Below are positions 32,970 to 42,710 of a DNA stretch of 64,000 nt, piece by piece. Under the pieces are notes generated by a model. The model had not been told where the DNA came from, searched no databases, and worked only from the letters and a program-made list of their open reading frames with translations. The number at the start of each line of letters is the position of its first letter. The first letter of the stretch is position 1. Source of the stretch: Balaenoptera acutorostrata. Taxonomy: Eukaryota; Chordata; Mammalia; Artiodactyla; Balaenopteridae. Position numbers and translations under genes: made by a program. Location: assembly GCF_949987535.1 (NCBI RefSeq), contig NC_080080.1, forward strand, positions 60,982,668 to 61,046,667, given 5' to 3'.

Positions 32970-35900
32970 TTTTTTAATAGACTATTTTTTAGAACAGTTT
33001 TAGATTCATAGCAAAATTGAGTACAGAAAGTTCCCATATACCCCCTGTCCCCACAGGGCACACTTTCCTTCACTATGGACATCCTGTACCACAGTACTAC
33101 ATTTGTTACAATTTATGAACCTATATTGACATCATCGTCATCCAAAATCCGTAGTTTACATTACAGTTCACTTTTGGTGTTGTGCATTCTATGGGTTTGG
33201 AAAAATTTATAATGGCATGCAACCACCATAGTAGTATCATACAGAATTTTGCTCTAAAAACCCTCTGTGCTCTGCCTATTCATCCCTCCTTCCCCCCAAC
33301 CCCTGGCAACCAGTGATCTTTTAACTGTCTCCACAATTGTTCCTTTTCCAGAATGTCATGCAATTGGAATGGTGCAAATGGAGCCTTTTCAAATTGGCTT
33401 CTTTCACTTAGTAATATGCATTCTTTTCACGGTTTGTTAGCTGATTTCTTTTTAGTGCTGAATAATATTCCATTGCATGGATATATCCCAGTTTATTTAC
33501 CATTTACTTACTGAAGGACATCTTTGCTATTTTGATGTTTTTGCAAGTATGGGTAGAGCTGGTATAAAGACTTGTGAATAGATTTTTCTGTGGACATAAG
33601 ATTTCAGTTCATTTGAGTAAATACCAGGGGCACAGTTGTTGGATCCATGGTAAGAATATGTTTAGTTCTGCAAGAAACCACCAAAGTCTTCAAAAATAGC
33701 AATAACATTTTGCATCCTCACCAGCAACAAACGAGAGTTTCTGTTGTTTTGCATCCTTGTAAGCATTAGGTGTTGTCAGTGTTTTGGATTTTTCCCAATC
33801 AAATAGGTAGTGGTTCCTTGTTTTAATTTGCAATCCTCTAATGGCATATGATGTTGAGTGTCTTTTTATATGCTTATATATCATATGCAGAAATCTTTGT
33901 TGGGCTGTCTGTTCAGATTTTGTGCTCAATTTTTAATCAGATGGTTCATTTCGTTATTGTTGAGTTTTAAGTTCCTTATATGTTATGGATAACAGTCCTT
34001 AATCAGACAAATTTTTTGCAAACATTTTCTTAGAATCTGTGATTTGACTTCTCATTTTCTTGACAATGTCCTTTGAACAACAAAATTATTAATTTTAATG
34101 AAGTCAAACATATTAATTATGTTTTTCATGTATCATACTATTAGTGGTCTTTCTAAAAAGTTATTACCAAAACCAAGGTCATTTAGATTTCTTCATATGT
34201 TATCTTCTAGAACTTTTAATACTTTTGTGTATTACATTTAGGCCTATGATTCATTTTTAATTAATTTTTGTGAAGGTTGCGTGGTCTATGTTTAGATTCT
34301 TTTTTTTTTTTTATATGATTGTCAAAATGTTCCAGTATCATTTGCTGAAAAGAATATCTTTGCTCTCTTTTACTAGCTTTGCTCTGTTTCAAAGATGAAT
34401 CAACTATATCCATTTGGATCTCTTTCCAAGCTCTCTATTCTGTCTCATTGATCTATTTGTCTATTGTTTTGTTTATGTCACATTGTCTTATTTACTGTAG
34501 CTGTTTAGGAAGTCTTGATGTTGCGTAGTGTCAGTCCTCTGCCTTTGTTCTTTTCCTTAAATATATCTTGGCTATTCTAGGTCTTTTGTCTCTTCATATA
34601 AACTTTACAATCAGTTTGTCGATATCCACAAAATAACTTGATGGAATTTTGATTGGAATTGCATTGAATCTATAGATCAATTTGGAATAACTAACATCTT
34701 GACAATATTGAGTCTTGCTATCTAGAAACATGAAATATTTCTCCAATTACTTGGTTTTTCTTTGATATGTTTATGAGTTTTATAGTGTTCTTTATATAAA
34801 TCTTGTGCATATTTTGTTAGATTTATATCTACATATTTCAGTTTTCTGTGGTGCTAATATAAAAGGTATTTTTTACTTCAAATTTTATTTCTAAGTGCTG
34901 GTATATAGGAATATGATTGCATTTTATATATTAACCTTGTGCCCTATAATCTTGCTATAATAGCTTAATAATTTAAATAGTTTTTTTGTTGATTATGTCA
35001 CATTTAGTACATGGACAATCATGTCATCTATAAACAAAAGGAGTTTTATTTCTTTCTTTCCAACCTGTATACCTTTTATTTTCCTTTTCTTATCTTATTG
35101 CATTATTCCTTCCAGTATGATTTTAAAAAGCAGTAGTGACAGGACACATGCTTGCTTTATTTTTGATATAAGTGGGAAGGTTTCTACTTTCTCACCATTA
35201 AATATGATGTTAATTGTAGGATTTATGTAGATACTGTCCATAAAGTAGAGGATGCTTCCCTGTATTCTTAGTTTACCTACAGTTTTTTTGTTTTGTTTTG
35301 TTTTGTTTTTTAATTAGTGTTAGGTTTTGCCAAATATTTTTTCTCCATATATTGGTATAATTATGTGACTTTTGTGAGTTTGGCAGATTGTGTCTTTGAA
35401 GGAATTGTTCTATTTCACCTACATTGTGAAATTTGTGGGCATAGGCATGTTCATGATATTCCTTTATCATCCTTATAATATTCATGGGATCTTGAGTGAT
35501 GTCCTTCTTTCATTTCTGTATCAGTAGTTTGTCTTCTCTTTTTTTTCATAGTTTGCCTAGCTAAAGGCCTATTGATTTAATTGATGTTTTCAAACAAACA
35601 GCTTTTTGTTTGTTGATTTTCCCTATTGATTTCCTGTTTTCAATTTTATTGATTTCTGCTCTAATTATTATTATTTATTTACTTCTACTGACTTTGGATA
35701 CACTTTTTTTCCCCTAATTTTGCATCCCCCCTGTTTGTGTATTTAAAAAACTTTTTGTGTTATTATCTTTATTGTGGTCAGTATTTGTTTAAGTTTAACC
35801 ATATATGAATTAGTTCTTTTGTTCACTATTGCTTCTTTATTTTATTCCTCCCTTTGGGTTAATTTTTTTCCCCTAAATTATATCCTCTAAAATTTGTTCA

Positions 35901-36500
35901 ACAAGATCTGTTAGTTAAAGATCTTTTAAAACCTTACATGTATACATCTAATATTTTTTGCTCTTGATTGATAGTACTTGGTTAGAAAATTCTAATTTGG
36001 CATTCATATTCAGCATGTGGAAGTTATTTTATTAGCATTCTTTATTCTTGGCATATATTGTTGTTATTTAAAGTCATCTGTTAGTTTAAGCATCATTATT
36101 TGGATGGTGAATTTGTTTTCTTTGCCTACTTTTAGTATCGTCTCTTTGTACTTATTATTCTGCATTTCACAAATGTATCTTCTTGGAAATATATTTATAT
36201 TTACTTTTCTCAGGACATATTGTGTTTCCTAAATCTGAGTCATATCTTTCACAAATATGTAAAATTATTAGTTATGTCAGCCATCTCTTTGAATATTGCT
36301 GTTCTTCCATTCCCTCAATTGTCTCCATTTGGAATGTGTATTAATTTTATGTTAGTCCTTCTTATTTTATCTTCTTATCTGTTTCCAAATGTTGTAACCC
36401 TATGTAGAATTCCAGATTATTTTATCATACCTATTTTCCAGTTTATTATTCTTAAGTGGTTATGTGAAAATTTTAACTTATATAATTATATATTTTGAAA
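32970..36500 (-). mobile_element. Old L1M, antisense, 3'UTR to ORF1
   Basis: Begins with the L1MC/MD-type 3' end ('tagactattttttagaacagttttagattcatagcaaaattg', 32,979). It continues with antisense ORF2 (about 33,400-35,900; 'ttattctgtctcattgatctatttgtctattg' at 34,430, 'atcatgtcatctataaacaaaagga' at 35,018) and with ORF1-like sequence (36,190-36,420: 'tctttgaatattgctgttcttccattccctc'). About 3.5 kb are retained, with internal gaps. Much more diverged than the L1s at 29 and 53 kb. Confidence 0.75.
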
Positions 36501-37309
36501 TGTGTTTTTTTTTTTTTTTCACAATATAGTCATGTGTTTATATTTTAACCCCTTACTTTGGTATAGTTAATCATTGTTAACATTTATTTCATGGTGCATA
36601 TTTTACTGATCAATTATATCAATCAAGATAACTAATTTTATTGTTAAATGTGTCCAATACGTCTCAGTTTTGCCAGTAGCTCCATCCATGTGTGTTTTGT
36701 AATTATCTGCCCTGAGTTTAGGTGAAGACAAGAAAGTTTCCTTTCCTGTGCTAGTAGGTCTACAGTTTTTCTAGTTCATGTTTTTACACAGATTTCTGAT
36801 TTTACAAAACCCCACAGGCTCATGGCTCCATTCTCATCCTAACAATGTGCAAATTAAATTTAAATCTAAATATTAAAAAGATAAATACATTCTCTTGCTT
36901 TCCCACTAACTCTCAGCTGTCTCAATATCAACTTGTAAAATTACTGTTCAGTTCTTTAGCTCCCTCTTGATTTGTAGTGCCTAGAATTTATCTTACTAAC
37001 TCTATTTATTAATTTTTGTTTAAGTATTTATATATTCATTTATATATTTAGATATTTGTTGGTTCAAGTATGAGTTAAAGGAATGTAAAATATGTGTAAA
37101 ATGTATATGTGTATGTGTGTGTGCATGTATTTGTTTTTCCAGTTCTTTGTAAGAAAGGTTTTTTTAGAATTATTTCTCATTTACCATATAGGTAGTTTTA
37201 GTGGTGTGCCATTTTCAGCAAGCAATTTCCCAGCATTTGTCCAAAATAACAAAAAATGCATTGTCAACAACTCAATTTCTATTAGTAAATTTTAGGAAAC
37301 TGAACGATA
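36501..37309. other. Unclassified, possible decayed L1M 5' region
   Basis: Follows ORF1-like antisense sequence and might be its 5'UTR, but nothing specific is recognised. A T tract lies at 36,507-36,520 and a short (GT)n at about 37,106-37,122. Confidence 0.4.
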
Positions 37310-37695
37310 ATGGAACAAATATTTGAAAAGAAAGATGCTTACTATAGTGACATTTATAATAAAATTATAAGTTGTAAATAAACTATGTAATTGTCAATGT
37401 ATGGTTAAGCAATTCATGATACTTCAAAGAATCAATTTGTTAGGAAGTCACTAACTTGTTATTAAAGGTTACTTATTAATTTGGAACACTGAGAAAACAA
37501 TGTATTAAATTTAATTTGTAAAATAACTTGAATAGAAAATCTTATTTATTCTACGATCCCAAGTATGTTTTAAAAATAATGGAAATCAACTAAAATGTCA
37601 ATTGTCTCTCAGAATTGTATGTTATTTAAATTTTCTGCTACCATAAACATGTTTCTACTATAATCAAAGAGAAAAACAATACATTTTAAAATTCT
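37310..37695 (+). mobile_element. L1M 3' end, sense
   Basis: Order of L1M ORF2 tail and 3'UTR phrases: 'aattataagttgtaaataaactatgtaattgtcaatg', 'ggttaagcaattcatgatac', 'tacgatcccaagtatgttttaaaaataatgg', and 'aaaatgtcaattgtctctcag' to 'aatcaaagagaaaaacaatac'. Strongly diverged. Confidence 0.55.
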
Positions 37696-38109
37696 CAATA
37701 AGATAACTACTAAGGTGTTCCTAAAAAACTGTTATGATATAGGCAAAAAAAAAAAGTGTTTCTGACCAAATGGCTATAAATCAAAGGTTCCCATGACCTC
37801 CTCTTTGGGTTCCATTAATTAGCTAGAGAGTGATGAAATAAAATTTGTATTTTAAGGCAACACAAGAAAAATATAAACAAAAATTTTGGTCTGCCTATTT
37901 GGGCCTTCTCCCTCCTCTCTAGTGTGCATTGTACATCTGCACTGAGCATTAACCAGACATCTCTAATGGCAGAAATACCTGCTTAACCATAAAGATCAAA
38001 CTTTTTTCTTCTGATGCCAGCCTTGTAACTCCTTAGAAGATTACATTCCTTTCTTAATCCTGTAAGGTTTAAGATGACCATCACGATGACCCATCACTCA
38101 CCCTGTACA
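37696..38109. other. Unclassified
   Basis: No assigned element. It may contain more of the ERV A interior but shows no alignable match to ERV B. Confidence 0.4.
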
Positions 38110-38666
38110 TGCAGGTGTCTTTGGTGAACTTTATGTACAATGTTAACATATCATTTTTCTTAAAGATAGCAATTGGTGTAGAACATACTGGGTCAGACAA
38201 CCAGGAGAGATACTAGCAACACTTAATGGACATTCTTAGCTTAAATACTTACTTAGGATCTTATTGATGTCTAGCTATATTACTTGTGTTCTGCCTATTT
38301 TACAAGATTATTGTTCCTTGCATTACCAAATGTGTGACTGAGCCTCCAGTAAAAATAATGATGACTAGACAACTTGAAATGATTGATCAAATATATAGAA
38401 CTATAACATGAATTCTTGTAATAGTGTAGTTCTAGATATGGGAAGAAGCAACAAGAGGAAACCATTTCCAGGACCATAACAGGCTAGAAAGACCACAGGT
38501 TTTGAGCTACTGTTAACAGGGCCTAGTCCAGTAATAGCACATTGAGTTGCTTATCAATGAAATCCTTCTCTTAACCTTGTGATGAGCATTCCTCACACTG
38601 TGGGCGAAAATGGTCATGGAATGCCTCACAATCCTTTGGCAAAATTATGACTAAAAGGAAGAGTAT
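38110..38666 (+). pseudogene. ERV A: 3' end of env (transmembrane tail)
   Basis: Collinear at DNA level with ERV B 46,760-47,291 ('ctttatgtacaatgttaacatatca' versus 'ccttatggacaatgccaatatatca', then 'ttctgcctattttacaagattattgttcc' versus 'ttttgcctgttttacaagattatcatttc'). In ERV B this encodes a hydrophobic membrane span and short tail of a retroviral envelope subunit. In ERV A it is broken by stops. Everything 5' of it (LTR, gag, pol, most of env) is missing. A purine-rich stretch 'aaaaggaagag' (38,653-38,663) just before the LTR is the likely polypurine tract. Confidence 0.75.
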
Positions 38667-39137
38667 TGTAAAAAAAAGAATGTTGTCCATCATCCAGTTC
38701 TATAAGAATCAAATCATTAGCCACTGCATTTGCTGACCCACAACACACCCTGAAAGAAATTCAGGGTGAAGAGCATCAAGATGAAGCATTTTGTACTCTG
38801 AAAAATCTGTCAGAACTGGCCCTCCAGTAGTTAGATATTTTCAGGATAAATTTTATGAACTCAGTTTTTATATCATTCCATACTTAGTAAACACTAAAAC
38901 CATTAACTAAGATACACGTTTCTTGTGAATAGCAGTAACCTTCTACTAAAATGTGTGCTTGATTGTATATACCCCTTCATCAAAATCACATACATACTAG
39001 CTTCTCCCCCTACCTCTTTGGAATTGTCCTCAGAGCTTTCTGAAAGACTGTCTCTCAGATTATAATCCTCAGGTTGGCTCAAATAAAAATTTCCATTTCT
39101 TTCTTCGATTGACTATTGACTAATTTTTTCATTGACA
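38667..39137 (+). mobile_element. ERV A 3' LTR
   Basis: Starts 'tgtaaaaaaaagaatgttg' and ends '...cattgaca'. It shares with ERV B and C LTRs the segments 'agttagatattttcaggataaattttatgaactcag', 'tcacatacatactagcttctccccctacctctttgg' and 'gctttctgaaagactgtctctcag', and the AATAAA-type signal at about 39,082. About 470 bp, TG...CA. No 5' partner was found in the window. Confidence 0.8.
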
Positions 39138-39625
39138 ATAGGCTCACAGAACTCAGAGAAACACTTTACTTACTAGATTACTGGTTTATTGTAAAACAGT
39201 ATAATTTAGGAAGAGCCAGATGGGAGAGATGGATAAGGTAAGTATTTGGGATGGGTGCAGGGTTTACCCTCTAGGAGTGTGCCACTCTTCCCAAATCTCC
39301 ACATGTTCACTAACCCAAGAAGCTCTCTGAACCCACTTCTTTTGAGATTTTATGGCGGCTTCATTAAATAGGCATGCTTGCTTAAATTATTGGCCATTGG
39401 CAATTGATTAAACCTACAGCTCCTCTCCCCTCCTCTGTGGGTCAGGATGGTGATGTTGAAGTTCTAACCCTCTAATGACATGTCAGGTTCTCCTGGCAAC
39501 AGCCAGAATTCTTAGGTGTGGTCCCAAAGTAACCTCATTAACATAACAAAAGACACTTTGTGGCTGTCATCACTAAGGAAATTTAAAGAGATTAGGAGCT
39601 CTATGCCAGAAACCAGGACAAAGAC

Positions 39626-39627
<2 letters not shown>
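39138..39627 (-). mobile_element. ERVL-class LTR (MER21-like), main part
   Basis: Minus-strand LTR with features recalled from MER21-like elements: 'ggctcacagaactcagagaaacactttacttactagattactggtttattg', 'cacatgttcactaacccaagaagctctctgaaccc', 'ggcatgcttgcttaaattattggccattgg' and 'taacataacaaaagacacttt'. Its left end abuts the ERV A 3' LTR. Its other terminus ('ttataaatcacaatatcaca') is displaced to 40,050-40,070 by a microsatellite and an inserted LTR. Confidence 0.6.

Positions 39628-39682
<55 letters not shown>
39628..39682. repeat. (TA)n microsatellite
   Basis: Uninterrupted TA repeat of about 55 bp within the ERVL-class LTR. The Ile-Tyr repeats in the overlapping open frames on both strands are translations of this repeat. 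Confidence 0.95.
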
Positions 39683-39686
<4 letters not shown>

Positions 39687-39689
39687 AAA

Positions 39690-40040
39690 GGAAATAATAA
39701 GTCCCCATGATAGCAAACAAAGACTTAATTGCACTTTCAACCTCTCCCAGGAATGTGACCTTTAAACAGACAATCTGAAATTTCCTGATCAGTACTAGTG
39801 AGGTAATCTGCATAATAAGACCCTTGTCTTCCCTTTCCCCCCAAAGAAGCTGACCAGGCCTGAAACAATTCTTTCTTTTTCTAATAACTTCCTTATCCCA
39901 CCCTCCTTCTGCCTATGAAAATCTTCCATTTTTGTACAACCTCTGTGGAGCATTATTCTGTTTACTAGACAGGATGCTGCCTGACTTGTGAATCATTAAA
40001 TAAAGCCAATTAGATTTTCAAATTTACTTGATTCAATTTT
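39690..40040 (+). mobile_element. Inserted solo LTR, class I type
   Basis: Plus-strand LTR-like unit with promoter-proximal 'cttctgcctatgaaaatcttcc' (39,908) and R region 'ggatgctgcctgacttgtgaatcattaaataaagccaattagattttcaaatttacttgattcaa' (39,972-40,036), with AATAAA at about 40,001. This R/U5 is typical of several class I LTRs. It splits the MER21-like LTR, so it is the younger of the two. Confidence 0.6.
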
Positions 40041-40075
40041 TTTTAACAATTATAAATCACAATATCACAGTTTCT
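40041..40075 (-). mobile_element. Detached terminus of the MER21-like LTR
   Basis: 'acaattataaatcacaatatcacag' equals the 5' terminus expected on the minus strand of the LTR at 39,138-39,627. Confidence 0.55.
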
Positions 40076-40619
40076 CACACATATAAATATGCTTAAGTTA
40101 TGCTAGTCAATTTCTACCTATTCATCTGAGAACTAATATATTGTTGACAAACTTTTTATTAGAAGACAGTGTTTTCATTTATGTACTTTGTAATATCTCA
40201 TCCATGCATTTCCTTATTTTCTCTCTGTCATAAGTTGCACCAGATCCTTATTTCTTAATATGTAGATGTTTATGATAGCTAATAAACCAACAGTCTTGGG
40301 AAAGAGCCCTAAGCTTGGAAATCAAACATATTTTTCCATCTGTTTTCCACTATCCGTGGGTCTTTTTTGACTTCTTGTGTTTGTTATTTTTATGATTCTT
40401 TCTTTGTTTTCAAATAATTTAGCAAAACTTTAAGTTTTAAAGTTTTTGAAGACAGTTTAAAAAGTTAAAACAAAACCAAATTAAAAAAAAAAAAAAAACT
40501 AGGGAGATTATAACCAATGATAGAATCATTCTTGCAGGAAGAAGAAATCAGGGGGCAAAATGAGTAACTAGTTATATAGCTTTAAGCAAGGAAGCAAACA
40601 GGTTAAACTTCAGAACCTT
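40076..40619. other. Unclassified with (A)n tract
   Basis: AT-rich. An A run at about 40,483-40,498 could be a retroposon tail. No named element. Confidence 0.45.
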
Positions 40620-41038
40620 GAAATTTTGCAGGAATGGGGATCCTTTCCAGAGTCCGAGAGTGGGCTCTTGTCTAACACTCTGAAATGAACTGTCCAAGGA
40701 GACACATGTACTGACAAATCAAAAGACTTTATTGGGAAGGGGTGTGGCAGCGGAGAGCAGTAGGGTAAGGAAACTCTGGAGAACTGCTCTGCAATGTGGC
40801 TCAAAGTCTCAGGTTTTATGGTAATGGGGTTAATTTCCTGGTTGTTTCTGGCCAATCATCTTGCTTGGTCTATATTTGGTCTGACTCAGGGTTCTTCCTG
40901 GTGGTGCACACATCTCTTAGCCAAGATGGATTCCAGTGTGAAGGATTCTGGGAGGGTAGTCATCTCCTTTCTCCTTCTGGCTCCTCCTTAATTCTCCCAG
41001 TTAGTTTTCAGTGGTAGCACCGTGTTCCTTATTGGGAC
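40620..41038 (-). mobile_element. Solo LTR, class I (gammaretrovirus-like)
   Basis: Minus-strand LTR. U3 contains 'cagaatccttcacactggaatccatcttggct', 'gtgtgcaccaccaggaagaaccctgagtcag' and 'ggccagaaacaaccaggaaat'. The promoter-side 'taccataaaacc' and 'cccttcccaataaagtcttttgatttgtcag' give TATA and AATAAA, and U5 is 'tgtctccttggacagttcatttcagagtgttagacaagagcccactctcgg'. This is a well-conserved cetartiodactyl LTR type. Its U3 edge abuts the 5' LTR of ERV B with no gap. Open frames on both strands are accidental. Confidence 0.8.
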
Positions 41039-41398
41039 TGTCAACTACAAATTGGCATTGGTCCTCCAGTAGTTAGATACTTTCAAGATAAATTTTATGA
41101 ACTCAGTTTTTACATCATTCCATACTCAGTAAACACTAAAGCCATTAACTAAGATACATGTTTCTTGTGACTAGCAGTAACCTTCACGTGACTAGAAGAA
41201 ACCTTCTACAAAAAAATGTGTGCTTGACTGCATATATTCCCGCTTCACCAAGATCACACATATACTGACCTTCCCCCCTGCCTCTTTGGAGCAGTTTCTC
41301 AGAGCTATCTGGGATACTGTCTCCGGGGCTGCAGTCCTCATTTTGCCCAAAATAAAACTTAACTCACAATTCTCATGTTGTGCATTTTTTTGTCAACA
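41039..41398 (+). mobile_element. ERV B 5' LTR (internally deleted)
   Basis: Starts 'tgtcaactacaaattggca' and ends 'tttgtcaaca'. The 3' LTR at 47,292-47,798 starts 'tgtcaacttcaaattggca' and ends 'aagtcgaca'. This copy lacks about 150 bp after the first 25 bases, joining at 'ggtcctccagtag'. AATAAA-type signal at about 41,351 and a C/T-rich upstream region. Flanking bases 'ggac' (left) and 'agac' (right of the 3' LTR) may be an imperfect 4-bp target duplication. Confidence 0.85.
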
Positions 41399-41402
41399 GT
41401 TA

Positions 41403-41420
41403 TGGTGACCACGAAGGGAC
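41403..41420 (+). promoter_or_regulatory. ERV B primer-binding site, arginine-tRNA-like
   Basis: 'tggtgaccacgaagggac' lies 4 nt after the LTR end, the usual spacing for a retroviral primer-binding site. It is complementary, with about two mismatches, to the 3' end of tRNA-Arg(UCG) as I remember it (...cccttcgtggttacca). ERV C has 'tggcaaccacaaaggaac' at the same place. The tRNA match is from memory. Confidence 0.65.
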
Positions 41421-42188
41421 CTAGAGTGGACTTCTCTCCTTCACCTGAACTCTACAAGGAACCGGAGCCTTGGTACCAGCAGAGGCCCCTTGCACCCAAC
41501 CGCCTCCTCAGAGAGTCCAGACAAATTTGGGTAGTCTTTCCTGGTTCTCGAATCTCCCGTATTAGTTGATGATCCTGAGTTTTATTTGGTGGTGTAGCAG
41601 GTACCTGCCTCCTTCCAGTTGAAAGATACTGGGGAGGGGCCTGGTTGAAAGATACCAGGGAAATACTCACCCAGTGGAAAGATACTGAGTGAGGCTTGGT
41701 TGAAAGATACAAGGTTTTGCTCAGTTGTAGGAGACTGAGTGGTCTGCGCTGAGTGGTTAAAGTAAGAGGCTGATCTGATGCTTTTCCTCAATTTGGCTGC
41801 CTTAATAGAATTTGTCGGGATAAAAGTGAAGATATTACATCAGAGCTTTGCTCCGAAGAAAAGGAACAAGACTCTTCCCAGCTTTCTCAGGTGACTGAGA
41901 AATTTATGTGAGTGGTGGAGGCAGAGTCCTCATATTGTGCAGTGGTCCCATAGGGAAACCCATTCATTAATTAAAACACTTGCTCGTCCAGGAGTCGCGG
42001 ATAAGAATTGGCCATTCAGCGATCCGAGCACCTGTGGTGGTTTTAGATTACCGAAGGGAGAAACTGACACATAAGAGAGCTGAAATGATTCTAGCGTGAT
42101 GCCTAGAGGAGTTAAACTCACAAGCAGCACACTGGCCTGCCACACAATTTCACTAGTAAATTTTATCTCTGACAAATTCAACTTTAAA
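41421..42188 (+). other. ERV B untranslated leader with tandem motif
   Basis: The leader between PBS and gag is alignable in order with the inverse of 49,200-50,048 (ERV C). It contains a degenerate tandem array 'gttgaaagatact' at 41,618, 41,643, 41,672, 41,698 and 41,722, spaced about 24-29 bp. A dimerisation/packaging signal would lie in this area in a live retrovirus, but no such function can be shown here. Overlapping open frames on the minus strand (41,452-41,791) come from the repeat array and are not genes. Confidence 0.7.
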
Positions 42189-42710
42189 ATGGGAAATAGA
42201 GCCTCTCAAACACAGAAACAAGGGGCATCAGAAAGCCAACCTCTGTCTAAAACTCCAGTCAGGTTCATGTACGTACAAAAACTCATACTAGCAAGTACCT
42301 AATCGGGGAAATTATACTAAAGGAGATCTCAACCTAAAATGACCAAATTGGGGTTCTTTTGATATTCCAAAATTAATATTTTGGCACACACAGTTAAAAA
42401 AAAAAATCCGACCGTAAGATCAAACAGACTGAATGGAATGCTTACTTTGATTGGTATCTAGAAGCTTCTAAAACAGGAAATGATAGAGTAAATTCTTTGC
42501 AGGAAACCAATAATTAATTACTTGAAACTATATTAGACAAACTTTTCCAAACCATTAAAAAGAAAGAAAAGGGGGTATCTATGAAAATTATGAACCTTCA
42601 ATTGCACCAATTAAGTACACAATCCCAGTCGAAGGTTAACCAATGCCCATTTAATTCCCAACCAGTAGAGGAACCTAGCTTGAAAAAACAAAACAAAACA
42701 ATCTCTTTAG
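42189..42710 (+). pseudogene. ERV B gag N-terminal remnant
   Basis: The reading frame opens with M-G-N-R-A-S, a myristoylation-type start (Met-Gly-x-x-x-Ser) expected for the matrix domain of retroviral Gag, which directs the protein to the inner membrane face. The frame stops at 42,302. Matrix-like sequence continues in other frames to about 42,700 (for example near 42,440 and 42,590). Capsid, nucleocapsid and the major homology region are not found. ERV C has the same start region with the initiator changed to ATA. Non-functional. Confidence 0.7.

Noticed and set aside
39516..39813. Open frames with long Ile-Tyr repeats on both strands
   Set aside because: Translation of the (TA)n microsatellite at 39,628-39,682.
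41452..41791. Minus-strand open frames with internally repeated serine-rich segments
   Set aside because: They read the tandem motif of the ERV B leader backwards. The corresponding leader in ERV C does not keep the frame.
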